45,306 bases of DNA, from assembly GCF_001548475.1 (NCBI RefSeq), contig NZ_LRUJ01000040.1, positions 1 to 45,306 of the forward strand. Reading direction: 5' to 3'. This stretch comes from Bordetella hinzii LMG 13501 (GTDB lineage: Bacteria > Pseudomonadota > Gammaproteobacteria > Burkholderiales > Burkholderiaceae_B). The notes under the pieces are model-generated. The model was not told the DNA's origin and did not search any database. It saw only the letters and a program-made list of their open reading frames with translations. Of this stretch, positions 31,816 to 45,306 are shown piece by piece. How positions within the stretch are numbered: the stretch's first letter is position 1; every line of letters starts with the position of its first letter. Made by a program: the position numbers and the translations under genes.

Positions 31816-33863
31816 GCTTGCCTCCGTCCGCGGCGGATCGCCTCCAGCCTCTGCCGCCAGCAGGGCGTGTCGCAGGCGGCCACGGTATCGCCGGGCAGGC
31901 GCCGGCGCCAATTGGGGAAGGTGTCGACGGTGCCCGGGACATTGGGCGCGAGCCTTTCGCCGGCCAGGTCCTCCAGCGAAGCCAGCATGAGGGCGCAGGG
32001 CGCGCTGGCGACAAAGGCAAGCAGGTCGGGCAACGGCGCCTCGGCGGGCAGCGGCGGCGGCAACTCCAGGCGCCGGGCCAGGGCCTCGCGGTCGCGCGCG
32101 CGCGCCTGGCGCAGTGCCGGCGCGCCGCCGCCGAGCAGGCCCGCGCTGTCGCGTTGCGCGAGGTCATGGCCTTCCCACCAGCCGGCCAGGGTCGGCAGAT
32201 CATGGGTGGTCGTCAGGGCCGCGCAGGCGGCGGGCCAGCGGCTGGCGGGCAGGAAACCGCCGGCCTCGTCCCGCATGAACCACAGCACATTCATGCCCGA
32301 GATGCCGGCCTCGCGCAGGCGGGTGTCAAAGCCCGGCGGCACGGTGCCCAGGTCTTCGCCGATGAGCCGCGCGCCGTGGCGCCAGGCTTCCAGCGAAGCC
32401 AGCGCCATGAGCTCGGGCCCCGGCATATGCAGATAGGCGCCGTCGGCCGCCTCGGCGCCCTCGGGCACGACCCACAGGCGCTCAAAGCCCAGGATGTGGT
32501 CGATGCGCAGGCCGCCGCCATGGCGCAGGCTGGCGCGCAGCACGTCGATGAAGGGCTGGTAATCCTGCTGGCGCAGGGCCTGGGGCGAAAAGGCGGTCAG
32601 GCGCCAGACCTGGCCGGCTGGCTGATGGATATCGGGCGGCGCGCCGATGGACACTCCTCCCAGGAACTGATCCGGCCGGCTCCAGGCCTGGCTGCCGAAA
32701 TGGCTGGCGCCGACGGCCAGGTCGCTGATCAAGCCCACGCGCATGCCGGCCTGGCGCGCCCCGCGCTGGGCCGCCTGCAGGCTGCCGGCGGCCAGCCATT
32801 GCAGAAAGCAATGGAACTCCACGTCGCGCCCGTGGGCGGCGGCATAGTCGCGCACGCGGGCCGAGCGGGGGTCGCGCCAGGGCGTGTCCCAGGCGGGCCA
32901 GGGGCGCACGGTGCCGGACAGCGCGGCATGCGAGGCATGCAGGGATTCAAAGACCGCATGGTCGGCCAGCGCCTGTCCCTCGGCGCGGACAAAGGTCTGG
33001 AACCGCGCCCGCGCGTCGTCCTCGCGCAAGCGGAACTGCTCGTGGAGCCGGCGCATCAGGCGCATGCGGACCGCGCTGGCGCCGGGCCAATCGATCAGCT
33101 CGGCATCGTCCAGCGCGGCCCAGTCCGTGGACGGCAGCGCGGCCATCGCCGCGCGCAGGGCGTCTTCGCCGAGCATATCGGCGGGCGCGGCGAACGCGGC
33201 GTTCCAGAACAGGCGGCTGGAGGGGCAATAGGGGCTGCAGGCGGCCGGATCGGCGCTGAACATGGCGTGCACGGGGCTGAGCATCAGGGCATCGGCCCCT
33301 TCGGCGGCCAGCCGCTGGGCCAGCTGGCGCACGGCGGCGAAGTCGCCATGTCCGCGGGTGGCCCGCGCCGGATCGGCGTGCCGCATGCGCAGGCTGTAGA
33401 CCTGGGCCATGGCGCCCCATTGGCGCGGCGCGGCCGGCGCGGTCGCGGCGCCGGGCGCGATGGCCAGCCGCAGGCAGGTCCCGCCGGGCAGGCGCAGCTG
33501 GTAGTAGCCCGGCGTTTGCGGCGCGCGCAGCGCGCTGCCGCCGGCGGCCCTCTCGGGCCTCACGCGGCGGGCGGCGGTCGCATCGTCTTCCGGTACCAGC
33601 CAGCAATCGCCGGCTGCGCGGGCCGGCAAGGCCAGCGGCTCGCCCGCGCGGCCGATCACCAGGCCCTTGTGCCCAGGGGCGCGCAGGCGCGCCCGGCTGG
33701 CCTGGATATCGGCTTCGCTGGCGCAGGCCAGGCCCATGGCATCCAGCAGCCGGCGCAAGGTGTCGATGGCGACCTGGCGCGGCTGCTGCCGGGCATCGGT
33801 CCAGTGTTCCTGCAGGCCCGCCTGGGCCGCCAGCGCGCGGATCGCGCGCGATGTTGGGGTCAT
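31812..33863 (-). CDS. malQ: 4-alpha-glucanotransferase (amylomaltase)
   Basis: A 683-aa GH77 enzyme. Catalytic residues: Asp in GLRIDHILGFERLWVVPEG, Glu in LIGEDLGTVPPG and Asp in TTTHDLPTLAGWW; the 250-loop region around ISDLAVGASHFGSQAW is also present. The N-terminal 140 residues are a beta-rich extension (YYQLRLPGGTCLRLAI) as in plant DPE2-like or E. coli type MalQ, not the short Thermus type. It shuffles maltodextrins left over from GlgX and TreY so that they can be used again. AGGAG lies before ATG; overlaps treZ stop and treY start by four bases each. Confidence 0.95.
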   Translation of the reverse strand: MTPTSRAIRALAAQAGLQEHWTDARQQPRQVAIDTLRRLLDAMGLACASEADIQASRARLRAPGHKGLVIGRAGEPLALPARAAGDCWLVPEDDATAARRVRPERAAGGSALRAPQTPGYYQLRLPGGTCLRLAIAPGAATAPAAPRQWGAMAQVYSLRMRHADPARATRGHGDFAAVRQLAQRLAAEGADALMLSPVHAMFSADPAACSPYCPSSRLFWNAAFAAPADMLGEDALRAAMAALPSTDWAALDDAELIDWPGASAVRMRLMRRLHEQFRLREDDARARFQTFVRAEGQALADHAVFESLHASHAALSGTVRPWPAWDTPWRDPRSARVRDYAAAHGRDVEFHCFLQWLAAGSLQAAQRGARQAGMRVGLISDLAVGASHFGSQAWSRPDQFLGGVSIGAPPDIHQPAGQVWRLTAFSPQALRQQDYQPFIDVLRASLRHGGGLRIDHILGFERLWVVPEGAEAADGAYLHMPGPELMALASLEAWRHGARLIGEDLGTVPPGFDTRLREAGISGMNVLWFMRDEAGGFLPASRWPAACAALTTTHDLPTLAGWWEGHDLAQRDSAGLLGGGAPALRQARARDREALARRLELPPPLPAEAPLPDLLAFVASAPCALMLASLEDLAGERLAPNVPGTVDTFPNWRRRLPGDTVAACDTPCWRQRLEAIRRGRRQA

Positions 33864-35650
33864 GAAGGCTCCTGGATGAGGCAAACCGTGGCGTCGGGGG
33901 GCAGCAGGCCCTGGCTCATGAGCGCCAGGCAGCCGGGCGTGGATTCAAAGCGCAGCGACGCCTGGCCGGCCGGACGCAGGCGGCGCGGCAGGCGGCAGGC
34001 CGATGCGCCCAGGTTGGTGTAGGCCTGCAGCCGCGCCCCGTCGCCCAGCCGCCAGGCGGCGTGCACGGCCGCCTCGCCCAGCGGGGTGGCGTCCTCGGCG
34101 CGGGTGCCGCCCAGCCGCGGCGCCAGGCAGCGCGCGCGCAGGTCGAGCAGGCGCGTGTAGTACGCGGTCCAGACGCGATGCTCGCCGTTGCGCGGCCACG
34201 GCAGGCAACGCTCGAAAGTCTCTGGCGCATTGGGATCGGGCAGGCCGCGTCCTTCGTCGCGATAACCGGGCATGGCCGCGAACTCGCGCGCGCGGCCCTG
34301 GCGCACGGCATCGGCCAGCGCCGCGTCGGCATGGCTGGTGAAATAAAGAAAGGGCGTCTGCGCGCCGTACTCCTCGCCCATGAAGATCAGCGGCACCGCC
34401 GGCGTCAGCAACTGCAGGGCAATGGCCGCCTGCAGGCGTTGCGGCGTGGCGGCCAGGCGGGTGAGGCGCTCGCCGTGGGCGCGGTTCCCGGTCTGGTCAT
34501 GATTCTGCAGGAAACACACAAAGGCCGAAGCCGGAAGATGCGCGCTGGGCTCGCCCCGCGGCCGCCCGCCATGAAAGGGCGAGGGCTGGCCCTGGTAATG
34601 CCAGCCTTCGGTCAGGCAGCGCGCGAGGATGCCGGCCGGCCCGGAGCAATAGCCGCTGTAATAGCCTTGCGCCTCGCCGGTCAGCAGATGGTGCATCACA
34701 TGGTGCCAATCGTCGTTCCATTGGGCGTCATAGCCCGCGTCCAGCAGGCAGGCCCGGTTGGCCTCGTCCTCGATGACGAGATACAGGCGGCGCCCAGGCA
34801 GGCGCTGGCGCAGCCGGGCGGGCAGGGCGCGCAGCCAGTCGGGGGCCGGGATGGCATGCACGGCGTCCAGGCGCAGGCCGTCGAAGCGATAGTCTTGCAG
34901 CCAGTGCACGGCGCTGTCCTCGAAGAAGCGTTGCACCGCCGGCTGCCGGAAGTCGATCGCCGCGCCCCAGGGCGTGGCCCTGTCCTGGCGGAAGAAGCGC
35001 GCGGCATAGCGCGGCAGGTAATTGCCGTCAGGGCCGAAATGGTTGTAGACCACGTCCAGCATCACGGCCATGCCCAGGCCATGGGCGCTGTCGATCAATT
35101 GCCGGAGCGCCCGCGGCTCGCCATAGGCGCGGTCGGGGGCATAGGGCAGCACGCCGTCATAGCCCCAGTTGCGCGGCCCGGGGAAATCGGCGATGGGCAT
35201 GAGCTGCAGGACATTGATGCCCAGCGCGGCCAGCGCCGGCAGCCGCTCGCGCAGGCCGGCATAGCCCCCGGCCAGGCCCACGTGCGCCTCGTAGATGACC
35301 GAGCTTTCCCAGGCGTGGGGCTGCCAATGCGTGTGGCGCCAGGGATAGGCGCTGTCGTCGACCACCACGCTGTCGTCGTGCACATCGCCGTCCTGCAGGC
35401 GCGATGCCGGATCGGGCATGCGCGTGCCGTCGGCCAGCCGGTAGTGGTAGCGGCTGCCCGGCGGACAGGCGTCGAGACGATGGGCGCAATAGCCTTGCGC
35501 GTCGGGCGCCACGGGCCGCGGCGCATGGCCTTCGACGCAGAGCATCATGCCGGCCGGCGCATCGGGCGCCCAGATGCGGAAGACGGCCGAGCCGTCGGCC
35601 TGCGGAAAAGCGCCGCAAGGCGCGCTGCCATCGAGGAGAAGGCTGCTCAT
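33860..35650 (-). CDS. treZ: Maltooligosyl trehalose trehalohydrolase
   Basis: A 596-aa GH13 enzyme with N-terminal CBM48/E-set domain (FRIWAPDAPAGMMLCVEG), then YEAHVG and LQLMPIADFPGPRNWGYDG, region I DVVYNHFGPDGNYLP, nucleophile Asp in GLRLDAVHAI, acid Glu in LVIEDEAN and third Asp in CFLQNHDQTGNRAHGERL. It cuts the alpha-1,4 bond next to the trehalose unit made by TreY, releasing free trehalose. It is separated from treY by malQ but the three are translationally coupled by four-base overlaps. Confidence 0.96.
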   Translation of the reverse strand: MSSLLLDGSAPCGAFPQADGSAVFRIWAPDAPAGMMLCVEGHAPRPVAPDAQGYCAHRLDACPPGSRYHYRLADGTRMPDPASRLQDGDVHDDSVVVDDSAYPWRHTHWQPHAWESSVIYEAHVGLAGGYAGLRERLPALAALGINVLQLMPIADFPGPRNWGYDGVLPYAPDRAYGEPRALRQLIDSAHGLGMAVMLDVVYNHFGPDGNYLPRYAARFFRQDRATPWGAAIDFRQPAVQRFFEDSAVHWLQDYRFDGLRLDAVHAIPAPDWLRALPARLRQRLPGRRLYLVIEDEANRACLLDAGYDAQWNDDWHHVMHHLLTGEAQGYYSGYCSGPAGILARCLTEGWHYQGQPSPFHGGRPRGEPSAHLPASAFVCFLQNHDQTGNRAHGERLTRLAATPQRLQAAIALQLLTPAVPLIFMGEEYGAQTPFLYFTSHADAALADAVRQGRAREFAAMPGYRDEGRGLPDPNAPETFERCLPWPRNGEHRVWTAYYTRLLDLRARCLAPRLGGTRAEDATPLGEAAVHAAWRLGDGARLQAYTNLGASACRLPRRLRPAGQASLRFESTPGCLALMSQGLLPPDATVCLIQEPS

Positions 35651-37740
35651 GATTGGGCATCCCCCACGGCCGACAGCAGCACGACGCTATGGGCCTGGAC
35701 ACGCACCGGCCCGGCGGGCTGTGGCGCGACAGGCAGGGAGGCGGCGGAGTCCAGGTCGCGCATCCAGGCCAGGGCCGGCTCGGGCAGCGCGAAGGCCTCG
35801 TCTTGCCCATTGGGATTGAGCAGCAGCAAGGTGACGTCCAGCGTGCCGTCGGGCCGCGGCGCCACGCGCCGCAGGGCCAGCGCGCGCCCGGCTTCCCATT
35901 CCGACAGCGGCTGGCCGCCGGGCTCGAAGCAGGCGCTGCGCGGCAGGCCGGGCGCCAGTTCGGCCTGGGGGTCGAGGTAGCGGCCGGCCCGCAGGCTGGG
36001 GTGGGCGCGGCGCAGCGCGATCAGGCGCGCGACGTAGAGACTGAGCTTGCGGCCTTCGGGCGAGGCCGCCTGTTCCCAGTCCAGCCACGACAGCGGACCG
36101 TCCTGGCAATAGGCATTGTTATTGCCCGACTGCGATCGCCCGAACTCGTCGCCGGCCAACAGCATGGGCGTGCCGTCGGCAAAGAAGAGCGTGGCCAGCA
36201 GGGCCCGGGCCACGCGGGCGCGCGTGCGCAGGATGGCGGCGTCACGGGTCGGGCCTTCGGCGCCCCAATTGGCGCTGAAGTTTTCGCCATGCCCGTCCTG
36301 GCCGTCTTCGCCGTTGGCCTCGTTGTGGCGCTCGGCGTAACTGACCAGGTCGGCCAGCGTAAAGCCGTCGTGCGCGGCCAGGAAGTTGATGCTGCTCCAT
36401 GGGCGCCGGTGGCGCCGGTCGAAGATCGGGCGCGAGCCCGACAGGGCCTCGGCCAGTCCGCCGCGCTGCCCCTCGTCGCCGCGCCAATAGCGGCGCGTGC
36501 TGTCGCGGAAGACGCCATTCCACTCGGCGAAGCCGGGCGGGTGGTTGCCCAGCTGGTAGCCGTCCGGCCCCAGGTCCCAGGGTTCGGAGACCAGCTTCAG
36601 CCGCGACAGCACCGGATCCTGGAGGATGGCGTCGAAAAAACCCGAACCGGGATCGAAGCCCGTGCCCTCGCGTCCCAGCGTGGTGCCCAGGTCGAACCGG
36701 AAGCCGTCCACCCCATAGGAGTCGGCCCAGGCCCGCATCGAATCCATCACCATCTGGAGCACGCGCGGATGGGACAGGTTGACGGTGTTGCCGCAACCCG
36801 TGTCGTCGATGTAATAGCGCTCATCGCCCGGGATCAGCCGGTAATAGCTGGCGTTGTCCAGGCCGCGCCAGGACAGCGTGGGGCCGAGCTGGTTGCCTTC
36901 GCAAGTATGGTTGTAGACCACATCCAGCAGGACCTCGATGCCGGCGGCATGCAGACGGCGCACGGCCTGGCGCAATTCATTCGGGCCTTGCGGCGTATAG
37001 GCCGGCTCGGGCGCGAAGTACGACAGTGTGCTGTAGCCCCAATAGTTGCGCAGACCGCGTTCGAGCAGGAATCTATCCTGAAGGAAGGCATGCACCGGCA
37101 TGAGCTCGACGGCGGTCACGCCCAGCCGGCCGAGGTGGTCGATGAAACGCGGGTCGCCCAGCGCGGCGGCCGTGCCGCGCAACGGCGGGCGCAGGTCCTC
37201 GCGCATCATGGACGCGCCGCGCACATGGACCTCGTAGATGATGGTGTCGCCCCAGGCCGTGCCGGGCGGTTTGGACGGGCCCCAGTTGAAGGGCAGCTGC
37301 GCCGTCACCACGCCCTTGGGCATGAGCGGCGCGCTGTCGCGCCGGTCCAGGCTCAGGTCGGCCCGTCCGTGGCCGGGCCGATAGCCGAACAGCGCGTCGC
37401 CCCAGCGCAGCGGCCCATGCAGCTGGCGCGCATAGGGATCGAGCAGCAGTTTGTTGGGATTGAAGCGATGCCCCTGCGCTGGCGCGTGCGGCCCATGGGC
37501 GCGATAGCCATAGAGCAAGCCCGGCTCGGCCTCGGGAAGGTAGCCGTGCCAGACCTCGTCGGTGCATTCGGGCAGCGGCACGCGGCGCAGCTCCTTGCGG
37601 CCCCGCGCATCGAACAGGCAGAGGTCGATGCGGGTGGCGTTGGCCGAGAACACCGCGAAATTGATGCCCAGGCCGTCGCTGGTCGCGCCCAGCGGATAAG
37701 GCAGGCCTGCGGCAAGCGGGGCGTGCAAATACGTGTCCAT
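35647..37740 (-). CDS. glgX: Glycogen debranching enzyme
   Basis: A 697-aa GH13_11 isoamylase-type enzyme: CBM48 at the N-terminus (YPLGATSDGLGINFAVFSAN), FNPNKLLLDPYAR, region I DVVYNHTCEGNQLGPTLSW, nucleophile Asp in GFRFDLGTTLGREG, acid Glu in LVSEPWDLGPDGYQ, third Asp in FLAAHDGFTLADLVSY. It opens alpha-1,6 branches of glycogen, giving linear chains for TreY. AGGGAG lies before ATG 37740; the ATG shares one base with the glgB stop. A long in-frame extension upstream overlaps glgB and is not coding. Confidence 0.96.
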   Translation of the reverse strand: MDTYLHAPLAAGLPYPLGATSDGLGINFAVFSANATRIDLCLFDARGRKELRRVPLPECTDEVWHGYLPEAEPGLLYGYRAHGPHAPAQGHRFNPNKLLLDPYARQLHGPLRWGDALFGYRPGHGRADLSLDRRDSAPLMPKGVVTAQLPFNWGPSKPPGTAWGDTIIYEVHVRGASMMREDLRPPLRGTAAALGDPRFIDHLGRLGVTAVELMPVHAFLQDRFLLERGLRNYWGYSTLSYFAPEPAYTPQGPNELRQAVRRLHAAGIEVLLDVVYNHTCEGNQLGPTLSWRGLDNASYYRLIPGDERYYIDDTGCGNTVNLSHPRVLQMVMDSMRAWADSYGVDGFRFDLGTTLGREGTGFDPGSGFFDAILQDPVLSRLKLVSEPWDLGPDGYQLGNHPPGFAEWNGVFRDSTRRYWRGDEGQRGGLAEALSGSRPIFDRRHRRPWSSINFLAAHDGFTLADLVSYAERHNEANGEDGQDGHGENFSANWGAEGPTRDAAILRTRARVARALLATLFFADGTPMLLAGDEFGRSQSGNNNAYCQDGPLSWLDWEQAASPEGRKLSLYVARLIALRRAHPSLRAGRYLDPQAELAPGLPRSACFEPGGQPLSEWEAGRALALRRVAPRPDGTLDVTLLLLNPNGQDEAFALPEPALAWMRDLDSAASLPVAPQPAGPVRVQAHSVVLLSAVGDAQS

Positions 37741-39898
37741 CAAGACTCCCTGTGGTCCGGGGTGAGCAGCAGCGTGGTCATGCCCGGCAGCGCAAGCACC
37801 AGGCTGTCGGCCCGCCCATGGGCTGGCTGTCCCGTGGTCCGCGGCCGCGCCGCAGGCGCCTCGTCGGCGCCGGAATCGAGCAGCACGCGCCAGGCGCCGC
37901 CGCGGCAGGCGCCCACGCGATAGTCCTCGCGCCGCACGGGCGTGAAGTTGCAGACCGCCAGCACCGGCGCATGGCCGGCCGCATGGCGCTCGAAGGCCAG
38001 CACGCTGTTGTCGGTGTCGTCCAGGATGACCCACGCGAAACCGGCCGGGTCGGCATCGCCGGCGTGCAGGGCCGGCAGGCTGGCGTACAGCTGGTTGAGC
38101 GCGCGCACGGTGCGCTGCACGCCGCGATGGCCCGGCTCGTCCAACAGCGCCCAGTCCACGCTCCGGTCGTGGTCCCATTCGCGCCACTGGCCGATCTCGC
38201 CGCCCATGAAGAGCAGCTTCTTGCCCGGGTGGGCCCACATGAAGGCCAGGTAGGCCCGCAGCGCGGCCAGCCGGGCCGGCGCGTCGCCCGCGGCCATCTT
38301 GGCCGCCAGGGCGCCCTTGCCATGGACCACCTCGTCGTGCGAGAGCGGCAGGATGAAGCGTTCGGAGAAGGCGTAGACCAGCCCGAAGGTCATATCGGCA
38401 TGGTGATGGCGCCGGTGGATGGGGTCGCGCTGCTGATAGCGCAGCGTGTCGTGCATCCAGCCCATATTCCATTTGTAGTCAAAGCCCAATCCGCCGCTGG
38501 CGGTGGCGGCGGTCACGCCCGGCCAGGCGGTGGACTCCTCGGCGATAGTGATGGCGCCGTCGCCGCGGGCGCGCACGCTGTCGGTCAGGGCGCGCAGGAA
38601 ATCGATGGATTCCAGGTTCTCGCGCCCGCCGTGGCGGTTGGGCAGCCATTGGCCCGGCGCGCGGCTGTAGTCCCGATACAGCATGGAGGCCACCGCGTCC
38701 ACGCGCAGCCCGTCGACGTGATAGTGCTCCAGCCAGTGCTGGGCGCTGGCCAGCAGCATGGCGCGCACCTCGTTGCGGCCCAGGTTGTAGACGCAGCTGT
38801 GCCAATCGGGGTGATAACCCTCGCGCGGATCGGCGTATTCGTACAGGGCCGTGCCGTCAAAGCGCGCCAGGCCATGGGGGTCGTCGGGAAAGTGGGCCGG
38901 CACCCAGTCCAGCAAGACCCCCACGCCGGCGGCATGGCAACGGTCCACGAAGCGCGCGAAGGCCTCGGGCGGCCCCAGCCGGGCCGTGGGCGCGAACATG
39001 CCCAGCGGCTGGTAGCCCCAGGACCCGCCGAATGGGTACTCCATGATGGGCATCAACTCGACGTGGGTGAATCCCATCGCGCCCGCATACGCCGGCAGCC
39101 GGTCGGCAAGCTGGTCCCAGAGGCAATCGCCCGACTCGGGGTCGTGCCAGGAGCCGGCATGGACTTCATAGATGGAAATCGGCGCCTGCGGCGCCTGGCC
39201 AGCGGCGCGGCGGGCCATCCAGCCGGCGTCGGTCCAGGCGTGCACGCCGCCGTCGTCGATCACGGAGGCGGTGGCCGGCGGCAGTTCGGCGCGGCGCGCC
39301 CAAGGGTCGGCCTTCCAGCGCCACTGCCCGTCCTGGCCCAGCAGGGCGAACTTATACCGCTGCCCGGGACGGGCATCCGGCAGGAAGAACTCCCAGATGC
39401 CGGCGCGGTGGCGCAGGCGCATGGGATGGCGCCTGACATCCCAGCCATTGAAGTCGCCCACCAGGGCCACGCAGCGCGCATTGGGCGCCCATACCGCGCA
39501 GCGCAGTCCCGGCACGCCCTCGTGCTCGGTGAGCGCCGGCGCCAGCGCCTGGACGGCCCGCCAATCGCCCTGGGCATGCGCGGCCAGGGTCGCCTCGTCG
39601 GCCAGCGGGCCGAAGGCATAGGGGTCGTTGATGTCCTCGATGCGGTCGCTCCAGTGGATGCGCAGGCGATAGGCCAGCGGGCCGCGCCCCTGCAGGCCGG
39701 GCACGGCGGCGGAAAACAGCGTCGCGGCGCAGGGTTGGAGATCGATCAGGCTGCCATCGGCCAGGTGGGCGCTGACGCGCGAGGCGCCGGGCGCCAGCAC
39801 GCGCAGCCAGCCGTCGTGCGGGCCCAGCAGCGCAAAGGGATCCCCGTGCACGCCGTGGATCAAGGCCTCGCGCTCGGCCGCGGAGAGGGGATCGCGGC

Positions 39899-39902
<4 letters not shown>
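37740..39902 (-). CDS. glgB: 1,4-alpha-glucan branching enzyme
   Basis: A 720-aa GH13_9 enzyme with two N-terminal modules ([13 protein letters not shown], then [19 protein letters not shown]), region [27 protein letters not shown], nucleophile Asp in [17 protein letters not shown], acid Glu in [13 protein letters not shown], and third Asp in [13 protein letters not shown]. It puts alpha-1,6 branches into the glucan made by GlgE. Placement between treS/mak and glgX, with a four-base overlap to treS, is the gene order usual for the GlgE pathway. Confidence 0.97.
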
Positions 39903-43227
<3,325 letters not shown>

Positions 43228-43231
<4 letters not shown>

Positions 43232-45306
43232 ATCGGGCTCGCGGGCAGGGGCGCGGCGGGCAACCGCCAGATGCCATAGGGGGATTCGGGGGAAAGCCAG
43301 GCGCGCACCACGCCCTCGGGCCAATGCTCATGCGCGCCCGTCAGCAGGTTCTCGCCATGGCCGGGCGCATCCAGCCGCGCGCTGGCCAGCAGCGCGCGGC
43401 CGGGGTCGAGGTTGATCATCACCAGCACGAGGTTGCTGGCGCCATCGGCCTGGCGCAGATAGGCCAGCACCGGCTCCGGGCCGGCGGGCAGGGCGCGGTA
43501 GCCGCGGTGGCTTTGCAAAGCCGGATTGGCGCGCCGTATGGCGTTGAGTCGGCCGATCTCGGCGCGCAGATTGCCCGGGGCCAGCCAATCGCGCGGACGC
43601 AGCTGGTATTTCTCCGAGTCGGCGTACTCCTCGCGGCCCGGCAGCGCCCGCGCCTCGCAGAGCTCGAAGCCGCTGTAGATCCCCCACAGGCCGGATGCCG
43701 TGGCCGCCAGGGCCGCGCGGACCAGAAAGCCCGGCCGGCCATGGTTTTGCAGGTAATAGGGATTGATATCGGGCGTATTGACGAAGAAGTGCGGCCGGAA
43801 AAAATCCGCCACCGGCGGGCGCGACAGCTCGGCCAGATAGGCTTCGATCTCGGCCTTGCCGTTGCGCCAGGTGAAATAGGTATATGACTGCGTAAAGCCG
43901 GCCTTGGCCAGGCGGTACATCATGGCCGGCCGCGTGAAGGCCTCCGACAGGAAGATCACATCCGGCGCGCGCGCATGGACTTCGGCGATCAGCCATTGCC
44001 AGAACGGCAGGGGCTTGGTGTGCGGGTTGTCCACCCGGAAGATGCGCACGCCGCGCCCGGCCCAGAAGAGCACGATGTCGCGCAGGGCGCGCCACAGACC
44101 CATGCGGCGCCGCGCGCCGTCGTAGAACGCCACGTTGACGATGTCTTCATACTTCTTGGGCGGATTCTCGGCGTGGCGCAGCGAGCCGTCGGCGCGCCAG
44201 GAAAACCACTCGGGATGCTCGCGCAGCCAGGGGTGGTCGGGCGAGCACTGGATGGCGAAATCCAGGGCCAGCTCCAGGCCGTGGCCGCGCGCCGCGTCAA
44301 CCAGGCGCTCGAAGTCCGCCAGGCTGCCCAGCTCGGGCGCGATGGCGTCATGGCCGCCCTCGGCCGAACCGATGGCGTAAGGGCTGCCGACATCGCCGGC
44401 CTCGGCCTGCAGGCTGTTGTTGCGGCCCTTGCGCCGCGTGTGACCGATGGGATGGATGGGCGTGAGATACAGCACATCGAAACCCATGGCCCGGATGTCC
44501 GGCAGCCGCGCGATCACATCGTCGAAACGGCCGTGCCCGGCCGCCGACTGCGAACGCGGAAACAGCTCATACCAGCTGCCGTAGCGGGCGGCGGCGCGGT
44601 CCACCCGCAAGGGCAGCGGCGGGCAGGCGCCCAGGAAAGGCCGCGTCCCGGCTCCGCGCAGCCAGGCGCCGGGCGCGCGCAGCTGGCCCAACAGGCGGGC
44701 CGACAAGCCCTGGTCCAGCGCCTGCTCCAGCGCCGCCAGGGCGCGCCGCGCCGAGGCCGGGGCGTCGTTGTCCAGCACGCCGGCCAGCCATTGCGCGGCC
44801 TCGCGCAGGCTCAGCCGCACATCCTGGCCGGCCTCGAACTTGGCCTGCAACTCCTGGCACCAAGTGGCCCAGACATCCACCCAGGCCTGCACCTGGTACT
44901 CGTGCGCCCCGATGCGCGCGGCCCGCCACTCGGCCCGCCAGCGGTCATTGCCCAGGGGCTGCATGGGCTGGCGCTGCCATTCGGCCTGGTCGCAGGCGCG
45001 CCAGCACACGTCCACCGCCAGGGCGTCATGCCCGTCGATGAACACGTCGGCTTCGACCTGGATGGCTTCATGGACGATGCGCTTGACCGCGCCATCGGGC
45101 ACCGCGGGCGTCACCCGCTCGATCACGATGCGTCCGGGCTTGGGCCAGGGCGCCGCCACGCAGGCGGTGACCGGCGGCGCGCCCGGCCAGCACAGCAGGG
45201 CGCAGCCGGCTTCGGGCAGGGCCTGTCCGCGCGGACGCAGCCCGGCCGGCACCTCGCGCAGCGCCGGCGGGCCGGCGGGCAACAGGCCGGCCAAGTCCCC
45301 GGTGTC
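43228..45306 (-). CDS. glgE: Alpha-1,4-glucan:maltose-1-phosphate maltosyltransferase, 5' end outside window
   Basis: At least 693 codons, open to the right edge of the window, so the true start is not seen. GH13_3 family: N-terminal domain (RIVIERVTPAVPDG, ADVFIDGHDALAVDV), helical insertion, then YGSWYELFPRSQS, FDVLYLTPIHPIGHTRRKGR, LDFAIQCSPDHPWL, EWFSWRADGSLRHAENPPKK, nucleophile Asp in IFRVDNPHTKPLPFW, acid Glu in FLSEAFTRPAMMYRL, third Asp in FVNTPDINPYYLQ. It elongates alpha-1,4-glucan with maltose from maltose 1-phosphate. It is the first gene of the operon within the window; any earlier gene or promoter lies outside. Confidence 0.95.

Noticed and set aside
37741-38472. Extended N-terminus for GlgX
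   Set aside because: The extension is out-of-frame glgB coding sequence; the CBM48 start and AGGAG-type site fit ATG 37740.

Overview
The window is very GC-rich, gene-dense DNA with strong G/C third-position bias and SD-led ATG starts. The protein families fit a soil or host-associated betaproteobacterium of the Bordetella/Achromobacter type; this is an inference from style and gene content, since the window has no rRNA, tRNA or other taxonomic marker. No insertion sequence, CRISPR array, phage gene or tRNA was found. The theme is stress physiology combined with carbohydrate polymers.

Layout. (1) 240-8793: a sigma-54 response regulator, a ThDP-dependent pyruvate-oxidase-like enzyme with a small partner, a membrane protein, a YqjD/ElaB-like protein, an ATM1-type ABC exporter fused to a degenerate histidine-kinase ATPase domain and a receiver, a BON protein and a PRC-barrel protein. 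(2) 8873-18374: a tightly overlapping glycan operon (GT4, SDR, GmhB-like phosphatase, two GT9 heptosyltransferase-like enzymes, NodU-type carbamoyltransferase, GT2, another GT-B enzyme, UDP-glucuronate-decarboxylase-like epimerase). (3) 18380-23414: short transcription units, partly divergent: an 88-aa disordered protein, a PIG-L deacetylase with a GT2, a glycine-zipper stress protein, a YghA-like SDR, GalU and a DUF892/YciE ferritin-like protein. (4) 23581-28090: a multi-PAS/GAF hybrid histidine kinase whose receiver is displaced by one base, and a second sigma-54 response regulator paralogous to the first. (5) 28087-29299: topoisomerase IB and, divergent, a 50-aa DUF3309 membrane peptide. 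(6) 29302-45306, all on the minus strand: a seven-gene operon glgE (5' end outside the window) - treS/mak - glgB - glgX - treZ - malQ - treY, joined by 1-4 base stop/start overlaps.

The main observation is regulatory. Ten sites match the sigma-54 -24/-12 element (GG, exactly ten bases, then GC, nearly all with TTGC) and each lies 35-57 bases before a start codon: 1530, 4402, 7541, 18719, 20290, 21992 and 29076 on plus, 18699, 21961 and 23468 on minus. Two pairs are back to back. None was seen in front of the two sigma-54 activators or the kinase. The window therefore reads as a self-contained sigma-54 stress regulon with its own two activators and kinase. Eight of the ten predicted transcripts also begin with a GC-rich stem-loop.

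Proposed working model (inference): a signal reaches the hybrid kinase and the two activators. These switch on membrane and stress proteins, glycan decoration, UDP-glucose supply and, perhaps, the trehalose / alpha-glucan operon, whose promoter is outside the window. TreS-Mak, GlgE and GlgB turn trehalose into branched glucan; GlgX, TreY and TreZ return glucan to trehalose; MalQ recycles short maltodextrins.
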